Source: Acinetobacter haemolyticus CIP 64.3 = MTCC 9819 (GTDB taxonomy: Bacteria; Pseudomonadota; Gammaproteobacteria; Pseudomonadales; Moraxellaceae). Taken from it: 54,965 nt of DNA. Below are positions 1 through 12,243 of this stretch, one piece after another. Both the position numbers and the translations under genes were made by a program. The stretch covers positions 1-54,965 of the forward strand of contig NZ_KB849808.1 in the NCBI RefSeq assembly GCF_000369065.1. The letters run 5' to 3'. Under the pieces are notes generated by a model. It ran no database searches and had not been told where the DNA came from. It saw only the letters and a list, made by a program, of their open reading frames with translations. Positions within the stretch are counted from its first letter, which is position 1; each line of letters starts with the position of its first letter.

Positions 1-46
1 TTGTTTATCAACAAGTTTTTATCTGCATCACCGCCGATGGATGTGC

Positions 47-74
47 ATTCTACAGCATTCACAACCCAACACAA
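47..74 (-). promoter_or_regulatory. Probable rRNA-type promoter reading off the left edge
   Basis: On the minus strand there is a -35-like TTGTGT (69-74), a 16-bp spacer and a -10-like TAGAAT (47-52). The start-site side reads GCACATCCATCGG, similar to the region after the rrn promoter at the right end (TATAAT followed by GCACCTCATCC). The promoter points away from tyrS towards base 1. I infer that it drives an rRNA operon just outside the window. No rRNA sequence is visible here, so this rests on promoter resemblance only. Confidence 0.45.
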
Positions 75-158
75 CCCCTTTTCTTATTATTTCCTTTTGC
101 ATGTTTCTTTTTTCTACAAAACTAGTGTTTTCGTTGTTTTTATCATCTATTTATGTAT

Positions 159-185
159 AAAAAGCAGGCTCATGGCCTGCTTTTT
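159..185 (-). terminator. Terminator of tyrS
   Basis: Perfect 11-bp stem AAAAAGCAGGC / GCCTGCTTTTT with a 5-base loop, just after the tyrS stop codon on the minus strand and followed by a T-rich run. This is a typical intrinsic terminator. Apart from it and the promoter at 47-74, I see nothing definite in 1-202. Confidence 0.85.
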
Positions 186-202
186 ATTTTTTTCTTTATG
201 GT

Positions 203-1438
<1,236 letters not shown>

Positions 1439-1496
1439 TTATTCAATTTGTGCGATATACTAACATTTTTTCAACATCTTGCAGGGGAAGTTGTTT

Positions 1497-2630
1497 ATGA
1501 GCGCAATCTATATTGGTGTAATGACTGGCACGAGCATGGATGGTGTTGATATTGTTGCAACTTCATTCGAACCTTTAACTTTGCACGCCACATTGACCGT
1601 CCCATTTGATCCAGAATTACGTGATGAGTTGATGGCATTAACGCTACCAGACGATAACGAAATTGATCGTATGGGAAAAGCAGATGTTGCATTGGCACAA
1701 ATGATTGGACAGGGTGTCAATCAACTGATTGAAATGAACGGTTTAGACCGATCACGAATTAAAGCCATTGGTTCACATGGGCAAACTATTCGCCATCGTC
1801 CTGAATATGGTTTTACCTTACAAATTGGTGATCCCAACATCATTACTGAAATTACTCAACTTCCTGTCATTTCAGATTTCCGTCGTCGCGATATGGCGGC
1901 AGGTGGGCAAGGTGCACCTTTGGTTCCAGCATTCCACCAAGCATTATTCCAACATGACAGCATTCACCGTGTCATTCTCAATCTAGGTGGTATTGCCAAT
2001 GTCAGTATGCTGCCTGCAAACAATCCAAATGCCGTTTATGGTTTCGATACAGGCCCAGCCAATATTCTGATGGATGCATGGTGCCAACGTCATACTGGAA
2101 ATGCTTATGATGAGAATGGCGATTGGGCAGCTTACGGACAACCGATTCGTTCACTTTTAGATCGCTTACAAAATCATGAATTTTTTGCTAAAGAACCACC
2201 TAAAAGCACAGGCCGAGAGGACTTTAATTTAGAATGGCTCGATGACCAAATAAGTGATTGGCGCAATGATCTCGACTATGATGAACTGGAAGATACCCCA
2301 GAGAATGTGCAAGCAACGCTGATGAAACTCACCACACGTGCCATTAAAAAAGCCATTTATAGAAGCAAAGATTTAATGCCAACAGGTGAAGTTTATGTCT
2401 GTGGTGGTGGCGCTTATAACTCGCATTTGCTAGAACAACTACGTTGGCGTTTACGTAAGCATAATTGGTCAGTCCAAACGACGGATGCTTTAGGTTTAGC
2501 CCCAACATGGGTAGAAGCAACAGCATTTGCTTGGCTAGCAATGCGCTTTATTCAACAACTGAGTGGTAATTTAGCTACGGTTACAGGTGCATCTGGTGAT
2601 CGTATTTTAGGAACAATTACGGCGGTCTAA
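1497..2630 (+). CDS. anmK: Anhydro-N-acetylmuramic acid kinase
   Basis: Phosphorylates and opens 1,6-anhydro-MurNAc released from recycled peptidoglycan, giving MurNAc-6-phosphate. The 377-residue protein begins with the ATP-binding signature GVMTGTSMDGVD (about residues 5-16). It also has LNLGGIANV and GFDTGPANILMDAW, both typical of the AnmK branch of the sugar-kinase/Hsp70 fold. The start at 1497 (MSAIYIGVM) follows AGGGGAAG at a plausible distance; a start six codons upstream is possible. It is divergent from tyrS with a short shared promoter region. Other wall-recycling genes (mpl, mltB) lie elsewhere in the window, not in an operon with it. Confidence 0.96.
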   Translation: MSAIYIGVMTGTSMDGVDIVATSFEPLTLHATLTVPFDPELRDELMALTLPDDNEIDRMGKADVALAQMIGQGVNQLIEMNGLDRSRIKAIGSHGQTIRHRPEYGFTLQIGDPNIITEITQLPVISDFRRRDMAAGGQGAPLVPAFHQALFQHDSIHRVILNLGGIANVSMLPANNPNAVYGFDTGPANILMDAWCQRHTGNAYDENGDWAAYGQPIRSLLDRLQNHEFFAKEPPKSTGREDFNLEWLDDQISDWRNDLDYDELEDTPENVQATLMKLTTRAIKKAIYRSKDLMPTGEVYVCGGGAYNSHLLEQLRWRLRKHNWSVQTTDALGLAPTWVEATAFAWLAMRFIQQLSGNLATVTGASGDRILGTITAV

Positions 2631-2635
2631 GCATA

Positions 2636-2671
2636 AAAAAGCCTCTCAGACTTTCTCATCGAGAGGCTTTT
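2636..2671. terminator. Bidirectional terminator between anmK and erpA
   Basis: Hairpin AAAAGCCTCTC / GAGAGGCTTTT with a 13-base loop between two converging genes. A-rich and T-rich arms let it work on both strands. Confidence 0.85.
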
Positions 2672-2684
2672 AAACAAATCTATC

Positions 2685-3020
2685 TTAGATTGAAAATGAC
2701 GAACCGCAACCACAAGTGGTCGTTGCATTCGGGTTTTGCACCACAAAACGCGAGCCTTCCAGACCTTCTAAATAATCAACCACTGAACCCACTAAGTATT
2801 GATAACTTAAAGAATCAACCAAAACTTTGACATCGCCATTGCTGAATTCCGCATCATCTTCGTTGACCGTTTCAGCAAAGTTAAAACCATACGAAAAACC
2901 AGAACAACCTCCACCCGTGACGTAAACACGTAACATCAGGTCATTATTACCTTCACTTTCGCGCAGTTGGCGAACTTTTTTAGCAGCATTATCTGACAAT
3001 TCGAGAGCTTGGGCGGTCAT
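2685..3020 (-). CDS. erpA: Iron-sulfur cluster insertion protein ErpA
   Basis: A-type carrier that delivers Fe-S clusters to target proteins such as isoprenoid-pathway enzymes. The 111-residue protein has the three invariant ligand cysteines: C39 in [11 protein letters not shown], and C103 and C105 in the TTCGCGSSF tail. The GFNFAE segment after C39 fits ErpA better than IscA. The start at 3020 follows GAGGAA with 6-base spacing. No isc genes are adjacent, which fits ErpA. It converges on anmK and shares its terminator. Confidence 0.93.
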   Translation of the reverse strand: MTAQALELSDNAAKKVRQLRESEGNNDLMLRVYVTGGGCSGFSYGFNFAETVNEDDAEFSNGDVKVLVDSLSYQYLVGSVVDYLEGLEGSRFVVQNPNATTTCGCGSSFSI

Positions 3021-3060
3021 GGATGTTCCTCAGACTTCAATATGTCTTTCATAAATAAAA

Positions 3061-3097
3061 GACCCAATATTTAGTATAGCATACCTAATATCGGGTC
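3061..3097. repeat. Inverted repeat upstream of erpA
   Basis: An imperfect palindrome with arms GACCC-ATAT-TTAGTAT and ATACCTAA-TAT-GGGTC around a 3-base centre. It lies between the stop of the first AdeT-like gene and the erpA start. It could be that gene's terminator, but there is no long T run. It could equally be an operator over the erpA promoter. It does not obviously match the IscR type 1 site. Confidence 0.5.
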
Positions 3098-3141
3098 GGT
3101 CTTTGAACTTTTAAAGTGTCGTTACAGACTTTTTCACAAGA

Positions 3142-4146
3142 TTATTTGTAATTTTCGTCCTGTAAAGCGCACTCGAAATTCTTGGCATCTTCACGGCAAC
3201 GGAATTGCCATAATAACTTCATCATACGCTTATCGTAGATACCGCGTTTGGTTAAATCAATACGTGCCTCACGCATTAATTTCTGATATCCAGGTTTGTC
3301 AGAAGCTGGTATTTCCATCCAATACTTTTGTGGAATGTCAGCTTTCATTTTGCCTAAAATATCAAAGGCCCGTGGTAATTGAGAACTCACCCATTGTCTG
3401 GATTTTTGCCCAAAACCTTCTGGGAATTTATCGGAACGAATAATAATATTTCCCGTTACTTGCAAAATTGGATAATTTACAATCGCACCTTTTGTACCTA
3501 AGCCTTTATGTAACTCTAGTGGTTTAAATGCAGCAGCTGGTGCGCCAATGATATCAACCTGACCATTGTTAAATTTTGCCCCGAAGTTAGTCACATCTGA
3601 ACTTACCGCTTGCGCACCCACTTGAGCTGCCATAATTTTTTGAGCATCATCATAATCTAGTACAGCAATTTTCTTGCCTGCAGCCTTCGCGACCGTATTA
3701 ATATTACGATCGTTGACCATCAAATAAGCATCCCCGACAGGAATAACGCCCACCACTTCATATTGACCGTTCACCATTGCTTTAGCAAAGGTTGGACTGG
3801 CTAGGCCTTGCATAACTTTGACTGCAAATTTTAGGTCTGTAATCGCGCCAATCGCGTCGAGTGATCCTGTAAATTGGTTAAACTGACGACCACGCATGCC
3901 CGTGATACTGACAGCATCACATTTGCCAGCCTTAAAATCTTCTGCAAGTACAGCTTCATTTTGTCCCACACGCAACTCAATGTCCGCACCCCACGATTTC
4001 GCAGCAATCTGATAGTCTTTCATCAAAGCATAGACATCACCATTTCGACCCACTAAATCAAATACACAAAGGGTTTGCTTTGCTTGTGTAGCGGCAGAAA
4101 CAGTGGCGATGCTTGACGCAAGTAAAATTGTTTTAAACCATTGCAT
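3142..4146 (-). CDS. AdeT1/2-like putative periplasmic solute-binding protein, copy 1
   Basis: Probable exported binding protein of the Acinetobacter family often annotated AdeT1/AdeT2, which has a TRAP/DctP-like fold. It has 334 residues with a signal peptide ending near ATQAKQ. The family landmarks are LCVFDLVGRNGD, GKCDAVSITGMRGRQFN, IAVLDYDDAQKIMAAQVGAQAV and KFNNGQVDIIGAPAAAFKPLE. Four conserved cysteines (two N-terminal, two in the C-terminal CREDAKNFEC segment) suggest two disulfides. I chose the start at 4146 because the signal peptide begins there; the 21 codons upstream are not signal-like. It is the most diverged of three tandem paralogues. The ligand is unknown, and a direct role in drug efflux is not shown by the sequence. 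Confidence 0.85.
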   Translation of the reverse strand: MQWFKTILLASSIATVSAATQAKQTLCVFDLVGRNGDVYALMKDYQIAAKSWGADIELRVGQNEAVLAEDFKAGKCDAVSITGMRGRQFNQFTGSLDAIGAITDLKFAVKVMQGLASPTFAKAMVNGQYEVVGVIPVGDAYLMVNDRNINTVAKAAGKKIAVLDYDDAQKIMAAQVGAQAVSSDVTNFGAKFNNGQVDIIGAPAAAFKPLELHKGLGTKGAIVNYPILQVTGNIIIRSDKFPEGFGQKSRQWVSSQLPRAFDILGKMKADIPQKYWMEIPASDKPGYQKLMREARIDLTKRGIYDKRMMKLLWQFRCREDAKNFECALQDENYK

Positions 4147-4375
4147 GTTATTTTTTCCTTTGCATCTAGTTTGAGTGTTGTTGCATAACCTTAAGCTTGT
4201 GAAGAACAAATGAAGTCCCTCAGATAAAGGCTTTCAAATGAATATATGTTTAAATTCGGTATTGTTTCATCATCCTGATCAAACATATTTTTAAATCATC
4301 ACGATTTCATCTGATTTTTATGCTTCTATCATCACGGTGTTTCGTCATGAAGACAATGACCTTAATGACATAATC

Positions 4376-4409
4376 AAAAAAACAAAAAGCCTAGATAAAT
4401 CTAGGCTTT
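4376..4409 (-). terminator. Terminator of the second AdeT-like gene
   Basis: Perfect 11-bp stem AAAGCCTAGAT / ATCTAGGCTTT with a 2-base loop, followed on the minus strand by TTGTTTTTTT. It separates copy 2 from copy 1, so the paralogues are probably transcribed separately. Confidence 0.85.
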
Positions 4410-4434
4410 AAGTATGCTTTTTTGCAATTCTGGA

Positions 4435-5445
4435 TTATTCACCAGGTAATGCACATTCGAAGTTCGCTTTATCAACTGAACAACGTGCTTTCTTTAAAAC
4501 AGACATCATGCTGGCATCATAAATACCACGCTTGGTTAAATCCATACGACCATCACGTAATAGTTTTTGATATTTAAGTTTGTCTTCAGCACTTAAATCC
4601 ATTCTGTATTTTGCAGGAATTTCCGCTTCTAAACGCTTGATCATTGCAAATGCTTTCGGCAATTGTTTTACATGCCAATCACGTGACTTTTGACCAAAAC
4701 CTGCTGGGAATTTCTCAGGACGAATCACTAAATCTGCAGTTACGTGCAAGACAGGGAAGTTAAACATCGCACCATTGGTACCTAGACCTTTGCTTAATTC
4801 TAATGGTTTATAAGCATAAGCAGGCGCACCCACCATATCTACCTGACCATTGTTAAACTTAGCAGCAAAGTTAGAAATATCTGAAAGTACGGCTTGCGCA
4901 CCTACGCGTTGTACCATGATTTTTTGTGCATCATCATAACCAAGCACAGCAAATTTCTTACCTGCTGCTTTTTCAATTGAGTTGATACTCTTATCACGCA
5001 CAAAGATATACGCAGAACCTAAAGGTGCAATACCAGCGATTTCGTATTTATTGTTTCCTAAGTTGGTGGTCATTTTAGCAGCATTACGTGCATCTAATAC
5101 AAACGTAATTGCGCGTTGCGCAATTTCATTGCTCGTTACACCACCTAATGAGTCAATTGAACCAGCAAATTTATTGTATGGACGTGCACGCATTGAAGTC
5201 ATTGCTACAGCGTCACACTTACCAGCTTTGAAGTTGTTATCTGCAACAGCTTCATCAGTCAATGCAACCAAATTTACATCAGCGCCCCAACCCTTAGCAG
5301 CCAATGCCCAATCCTGCATCATTTTGAATGACTCACCAGATCTACCCAATAAGTCAAATACACATACGTCTACTTTGTTTGCTTGAGCTGACGCAGAAAA
5401 ACCCATGATGGATGCGGTGATCGCAGCGAACGCAATTTTTTTCAT
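4435..5445 (-). CDS. AdeT1/2-like putative periplasmic solute-binding protein, copy 2
   Basis: A 336-residue paralogue of its two neighbours. The signal peptide (about residues 1-22, ending SAQA) is followed by VCVFDLLGRSGES, GKCDAVAMTSMRARPYNKFAGSID, KFAVLGYDDAQKIMVQRVGAQAV and NNGQVDMVGAPAYAYKPLE. The tail has the paired cysteines (RCSVDKANFECAL). The start at 5445 is preceded by AGGAAG. It has its own terminator downstream and a 141-base gap upstream. An envelope binding protein is inferred; no transporter membrane subunits are adjacent, which is unusual for a TRAP-like system. Confidence 0.87.
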   Translation of the reverse strand: MKKIAFAAITASIMGFSASAQANKVDVCVFDLLGRSGESFKMMQDWALAAKGWGADVNLVALTDEAVADNNFKAGKCDAVAMTSMRARPYNKFAGSIDSLGGVTSNEIAQRAITFVLDARNAAKMTTNLGNNKYEIAGIAPLGSAYIFVRDKSINSIEKAAGKKFAVLGYDDAQKIMVQRVGAQAVLSDISNFAAKFNNGQVDMVGAPAYAYKPLELSKGLGTNGAMFNFPVLHVTADLVIRPEKFPAGFGQKSRDWHVKQLPKAFAMIKRLEAEIPAKYRMDLSAEDKLKYQKLLRDGRMDLTKRGIYDASMMSVLKKARCSVDKANFECALPGE

Positions 5446-5513
5446 TTTTTCTTCCTTCTACAAACTTATGTCTGTCTCCTTGTACAAGGCAAATATTAAT
5501 CATGTTTTATGGA

Positions 5514-5541
5514 AAAAAATAGAGTTAGTACTCTATTTTTT
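5514..5541 (-). terminator. Terminator of the third AdeT-like gene
   Basis: Stem AAAAAATAGAG / CTCTATTTTTT with a 6-base loop, just downstream of copy 3 on the minus strand. Confidence 0.75.
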
Positions 5542-5586
5542 GTGTCAATATTGCTACATTTTGTCATTTTTTAACCAGATTATGGT

Positions 5587-6588
5587 TTATTCACCGCTTA
5601 AAGAACATTCAAAATTTGTTCGTTCAACCGTACACCGCGCACGTTTCAACACATTCATCATGGTTGCATCGTATACACCTTCTTTGGTCAAATTCATTCG
5701 CCCATCACGTAACATTTTTTGGTAACGAACTTTATCTTCATTCGATAAATTGATACGAGCTGCATCCATACCCGCTTCTAAACGTTGTACCATCGCAAAG
5801 TTACTTGGTAATTTTCCAACAAACCACTGACGTGATTGCGCGCCAAAAGAACTAGGAAATTTTTCTGGGCGAATAATCAAATCTCCTGTGATATTTACGA
5901 CTGGAAAATTAAACAAAGCACCATTTGCTAAACCTTTGTTAATCTCTAAAGGTTTATAAGCATAAGCAGGTGCAGCAATTACATCCACTTGGCCACGGTT
6001 AAATTTTTGCACGAAGTCTGAAATATTAGAGGGTACTGCAACCAGATCAATACTTTCCACGATGGCTTTTTGCGCTTGATCATAATGTAAATATGCGAAT
6101 TTCTTGCCTTTGGCCTTTTCAATGGTATTAATATTTTTATCACGCACAAAAATATAAGCTAAACCAACTTGAATAATCCCTGCAACTTCAAATTTCTCAC
6201 CATTGAAAGTCGCCACTAAACGGTGTTGATTACGTTTATCGAGCACAAATGAAATCGCTTTTTGTGCAATTGCATTACTAGTGACTGCACCCACAGCATC
6301 AATCGAACCCGCAAATTTATTGTATTTTCGCGCACGCATAGAGGTCATATACACTGCATCACAACGTCCTTGGTCAAAATCGCGTTCCGCTTTTTCCTCA
6401 TCCTGATAAGGAATTAGTTCAATATTTGCTTTCCATGTTTGTGCAGAAAGACGCCATTCTTCAAGAAGTTTATAAGACTCACCTGCTCTTCCTAATAAAT
6501 CGAATACACAAACTTTTTGTTTTGCTTGTACTTGTGAGCTCATCGCAAATAAAGCCGCAGCCCCCAATAACCAAAGTCCTTTTTTCAT
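5587..6588 (-). CDS. AdeT1/2-like putative periplasmic solute-binding protein, copy 3
   Basis: A 333-residue paralogue closest to copy 2. It has a signal peptide to about residue 22 (SSQVQA), then VCVFDLLGRAGESYKLLEEW, GRCDAVYMTSMRARKYNKFAGSID and RGQVDVIAAPAYAYKPLE. The tail carries RCTVERTNFEC. The start at 6588 (MKKGLWLLG) gives a clean signal peptide; an upstream in-frame start adds 14 charged residues and is unlikely. It is first in the minus-strand array of three, with the 229-base region up to the ABC-F gene as its promoter region. Function is inferred only from the family; no ligand can be named. Confidence 0.87.
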   Translation of the reverse strand: MKKGLWLLGAAALFAMSSQVQAKQKVCVFDLLGRAGESYKLLEEWRLSAQTWKANIELIPYQDEEKAERDFDQGRCDAVYMTSMRARKYNKFAGSIDAVGAVTSNAIAQKAISFVLDKRNQHRLVATFNGEKFEVAGIIQVGLAYIFVRDKNINTIEKAKGKKFAYLHYDQAQKAIVESIDLVAVPSNISDFVQKFNRGQVDVIAAPAYAYKPLEINKGLANGALFNFPVVNITGDLIIRPEKFPSSFGAQSRQWFVGKLPSNFAMVQRLEAGMDAARINLSNEDKVRYQKMLRDGRMNLTKEGVYDATMMNVLKRARCTVERTNFECSLSGE

Positions 6589-6817
6589 CTTGTTTTCCCT
6601 TCTGTACTGTTCTGCATGTTTTTCCATCAATGCAAAATCAATATAGTCAAATTTTGATCAAATTAACAGTATTTTTATATACATACATCGGATTATTATC
6701 AGTTTTAATCATATTCATCACACTTTTTTAAAGCTCTTTTTCGATTGCTGTAGAAAAGTTTGCATTCATTGGGATAGCCCTTAAAATGCTGCTATCTATT
6801 CGCTATGCTGCATACTT

Positions 6818-8746
6818 ATGATCCAGTTTGACCAAGTTTCACTACGCCGTGGTGGCCGAATTTTATTTCAAAAGGCCTCTATGCAACTTCATCCAGGTTG
6901 GAAAATTGGCTTAACGGGTGTAAACGGTGCTGGTAAATCGACCTTATTCGCAGCGCTCTTGGGTGATTTGGTTGCTGACGAAGGTAACTTAATCCGTCCT
7001 GCGGTATGGACAGTTGCGCACATGGCACAAGAAATTAAGGCCTTGGAAATGCCTGCGCTTGACTTTGTTCTTTCAGGCGATGAGGAATACTGGAGTATCA
7101 GAGAAAGATTAGCTCACCCCGATCAATTGAGTAACGATGATCTAGCCCAACTGTATGGGCGTTTTGATGAGATTCATGGTTATGTCGCTCCTGCAAAAGC
7201 GGCTCAATTGATGGCTGGTTTAGGCTTTTTAGATCATCAATTAAGCTTAAATGTCGCCAGTTTCTCTGGTGGTTGGCGCATGCGTTTAAACTTAGCACGT
7301 ACTTTGATGAGTCGTTCAGATCTCTTACTACTAGATGAACCGACCAACCATTTAGATTTAGATGCTATCTTGTGGTTAGAAGACTGGCTCAAAGCTTATG
7401 AGGGGACACTGGTTCTTATTTCTCATGACCGTGATTTTCTTGACGCAATTACTGATCATATCCTGCATATCGAAAACCAAGAATTGACCCTGTACACAGG
7501 TAATTATTCAACTTTTGAAACCACCCGCAGTGAACGTTTAGCACAACAACAACAAGCTTTTGAGAAACAGCAAGAAACTCGTGCACATTTACAAAAATTT
7601 ATTGATCGATTTAAAGCGAAAGCCACCAAAGCACGTCAAGCGCAAAGCCGAATCAAACAACTAGAACGAATGCAACAACTTGCTCCAGCCCATGTAGATA
7701 CGCCCTTTACATTTAGCTTCCGAGAACCGACCAAAATGAGTTCTCCGCTATTAAGTTTAGATGCAGCCAGTATTGGTTATAGCGACAAAATCATTGCAGA
7801 AAAAATTCGCTTACAAATCACGCCAAGCTCACGTATTGGCTTATTAGGAATGAACGGTGCTGGTAAATCAACACTGATCAAAACTTTAGTGGGTGATTTA
7901 GCATTATTGTCTGGTGAACGTAAAGCATCTGAACTACTCAATATTGGTTACTTTGCGCAGTATCAAATGGATGCTTTAGATGCCAATGCCAGTCCGATGT
8001 TGCAACTTGCACGGATTGCGGATAAACAAATCAGTGAAGCATCATTACGGGCTTTTCTGGGTGGGTTTGGTTTTAGTGGCGAACGTATGGATACACCATG
8101 TGAAAGCTTCTCTGGTGGCGAACGTGCGCGCTTGGCTTTAGCACTCATCGTTTGGCAACGTCCAAATGTTTTAATTTTGGATGAACCCACTAACCATTTA
8201 GATTTAGATATGCGTCATGCACTCAGTATGGCATTACAAGATTTCGAAGGCGCTGTGGTACTGGTTTCACATGAACGCCAACTCATTGCCAGTGTCTGTG
8301 ATGAATTATTGTTAGTACATGCAGGGCGTTGTACTGAGTTTGATGGTGACCTACAAGACTATGCAAAATGGTTACGAGAAGCACGTCAACAACAAATCAA
8401 TGCCCAAAATGCATTACAACAACAAGCGACCAATCAACAAGCAAGCAGCGTGAAAGTTGATAAAGAAGCACAACGTAAAGAAGCTGCTCGACGTCGTGAA
8501 GTCACCCGTCCTTTGCGTAAAAATATTGAAAAAGTCGAAGCTCAAATTGGAAAGATTCAGCCTCGTTTAGTCGATATTGAACATGCATTGGCTGATAGTG
8601 CATTGTACGAAGCTAATCGCAAAGATGATTTAATCAAGCTCATGAATGAACAAAGTGAATTAAAAAACAAACTAGAGCAATATGAAGAACAATTGCTCAC
8701 CTTCATGATGGAGTTAGAAGAATTAGAAGCGTCATTTACGCATTAA
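6818..8746 (+). CDS. ABC-F family ATPase, YheS/Uup-like
   Basis: Soluble ABC-F protein with two ATP-binding cassettes and no membrane domain; the family acts on ribosomes as translation factors. The 642-residue protein has Walker A motifs GVNGAGKS (near residue 34) and GMNGAGKS (near 347). The signatures are SFSGGWRMRL and SFSGGERARLAL, and both Walker B motifs read LLLDEPTNHLDLD or LILDEPTNHLDLD. A charged, glutamine-rich linker joins the cassettes, and a coiled-coil tail covers about residues 530-640. Domain order and length fit YheS best. Nothing links it to antibiotic resistance. It is single, with the start at 6818 and no strong ribosome-binding site. Confidence 0.9.
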   Translation: MIQFDQVSLRRGGRILFQKASMQLHPGWKIGLTGVNGAGKSTLFAALLGDLVADEGNLIRPAVWTVAHMAQEIKALEMPALDFVLSGDEEYWSIRERLAHPDQLSNDDLAQLYGRFDEIHGYVAPAKAAQLMAGLGFLDHQLSLNVASFSGGWRMRLNLARTLMSRSDLLLLDEPTNHLDLDAILWLEDWLKAYEGTLVLISHDRDFLDAITDHILHIENQELTLYTGNYSTFETTRSERLAQQQQAFEKQQETRAHLQKFIDRFKAKATKARQAQSRIKQLERMQQLAPAHVDTPFTFSFREPTKMSSPLLSLDAASIGYSDKIIAEKIRLQITPSSRIGLLGMNGAGKSTLIKTLVGDLALLSGERKASELLNIGYFAQYQMDALDANASPMLQLARIADKQISEASLRAFLGGFGFSGERMDTPCESFSGGERARLALALIVWQRPNVLILDEPTNHLDLDMRHALSMALQDFEGAVVLVSHERQLIASVCDELLLVHAGRCTEFDGDLQDYAKWLREARQQQINAQNALQQQATNQQASSVKVDKEAQRKEAARRREVTRPLRKNIEKVEAQIGKIQPRLVDIEHALADSALYEANRKDDLIKLMNEQSELKNKLEQYEEQLLTFMMELEELEASFTH

Positions 8747-8757
8747 TTTAAAAATAT

Positions 8758-8794
8758 AGATCCATATATTTACTGCATAGAAATATATGGATCT
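8758..8794. terminator. Hairpin after the ABC-F gene
   Basis: Stem AGATCCATATATT / AATATATGGATCT with a 10-base loop, placed right after the stop codon. There is no T run, so it may act as an mRNA end-stabilising hairpin rather than an intrinsic terminator. The rest of 8747-9079 is A+T-rich; I see no gene, tRNA or clear promoter in it. Confidence 0.55.
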
Positions 8795-9079
8795 TAGATA
8801 CATGTAGATATTTAAAAACCTTTAAGCCTGTTCCCAAGCTCAAATCAACATGCCCGTAACATAAATCTGTATTGAATAATGTTATTCTTTTATCTCACTT
8901 TTTAATCTCGATTAAAATTTGAATTTTCTCAAAAAATTGAGCTTTGGCTTCAGGCTAGATATACTCAAGCCCCATTATTGTAATGTTATCACCTACGAAT
9001 GAATCTTGAGGGTTAGATTCGTTTAATATTTTTTGTACTGCAATTTGCTGAGTACGTTATTTGGGACACTACAAACTGA

Positions 9080-9637
9080 ATGAACTCTTTAGACTTTCTT
9101 TTTAATTTCGAACACTTCCTGCCAATCCTAGTTCAAGAATATGGTTTATGGATTTACGCTATTCTCTTTCTGATTATTTTTTCTGAAACAGCTTTTGTTT
9201 TCATGTTCTTCTTACCCGGTGATAGCCTATTACTTGCTGTTGGCGCTTTGTGTTCAGTAGTCGAAATTATGCATCTTGGCTATATGATTACACTGCTTTT
9301 TTTCGCTGCTGCATTGGGTTATATGGTGAATTTCCATATTGGTCGCCATTTTGGTGATCGAATTTTCAATACAGAATCTCGCTTCATCAAACAAGAATAC
9401 CTACAAAAAACCAATGTGTTTTTCTTAAAGCATGGTGGGAAAACTATCCTTCTTGCCCGCTTCATTCCTTTTGCACGCTCATTTGCACCGCTAGCAGCAG
9501 GTTCAAGCAATATGAATTATACGCACTTTGTAGTTTACAATATCCTAGGTGCGTTGCTGTGGATCAGTGTTCTAGTTACTGCAGGTTATTTATTTGGTCA
9601 CGCGATTATTCAAGTGAGTGATTTGGTAGATAGTTAA
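9080..9637 (+). CDS. DedA family membrane protein
   Basis: Polytopic inner-membrane protein of the DedA/VTT family, which takes part in lipid-carrier or phospholipid flipping and envelope homeostasis. The 185-residue protein has the family signature FSETAFVFMFFLPGDSLLLAVG (about residues 34-55). It also has the second motif FLKHGGKTILLARFIPFARSFAPLAAG (about 112-138) with the conserved glycine and arginines. Strong hydrophobic segments lie at the N-terminus, the centre and the C-terminus (ILGALLWISVLVTAGYLFG). It is shorter than the usual ~210-220 residues, with a brief C-terminus. Start at 9080. It converges on gyrB across a shared terminator, and a parS site lies just after its stop. Confidence 0.88.
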   Translation: MNSLDFLFNFEHFLPILVQEYGLWIYAILFLIIFSETAFVFMFFLPGDSLLLAVGALCSVVEIMHLGYMITLLFFAAALGYMVNFHIGRHFGDRIFNTESRFIKQEYLQKTNVFFLKHGGKTILLARFIPFARSFAPLAAGSSNMNYTHFVVYNILGALLWISVLVTAGYLFGHAIIQVSDLVDS

Positions 9638-9645
9638 TCCTTTAG

Positions 9646-9661
9646 TGTTCCACGTGAAACC
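9646..9661. other. parS centromere site 1
   Basis: TGTTCCACGTGAAACC matches the bacterial ParB-binding consensus TGTTYCACGTGRAACA at 15 of 16 positions. It lies between the dedA-like gene and gyrB, about 6.5 kb from oriC. The parA and parB genes are not in this window. Confidence 0.85.
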
Positions 9662-9678
9662 TTCCCTGCTAGTTTTCA

Positions 9679-9714
9679 AAAAAAAGACGATGCTCCAAGG
9701 CATCGTCTTTTTTT
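9679..9714. terminator. Bidirectional terminator between dedA and gyrB
   Basis: Stem AAAAAAAGACGATGC / GCATCGTCTTTTTTT with a 6-base loop between converging genes. Confidence 0.9.
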
Positions 9715-9725
9715 ACATCCAGAAT

Positions 9726-12203
<2,478 letters not shown>

Positions 12204-12243
12204 CTAGTAAATATCGAATCTATCCAAAAATGAGGAAATAAAA

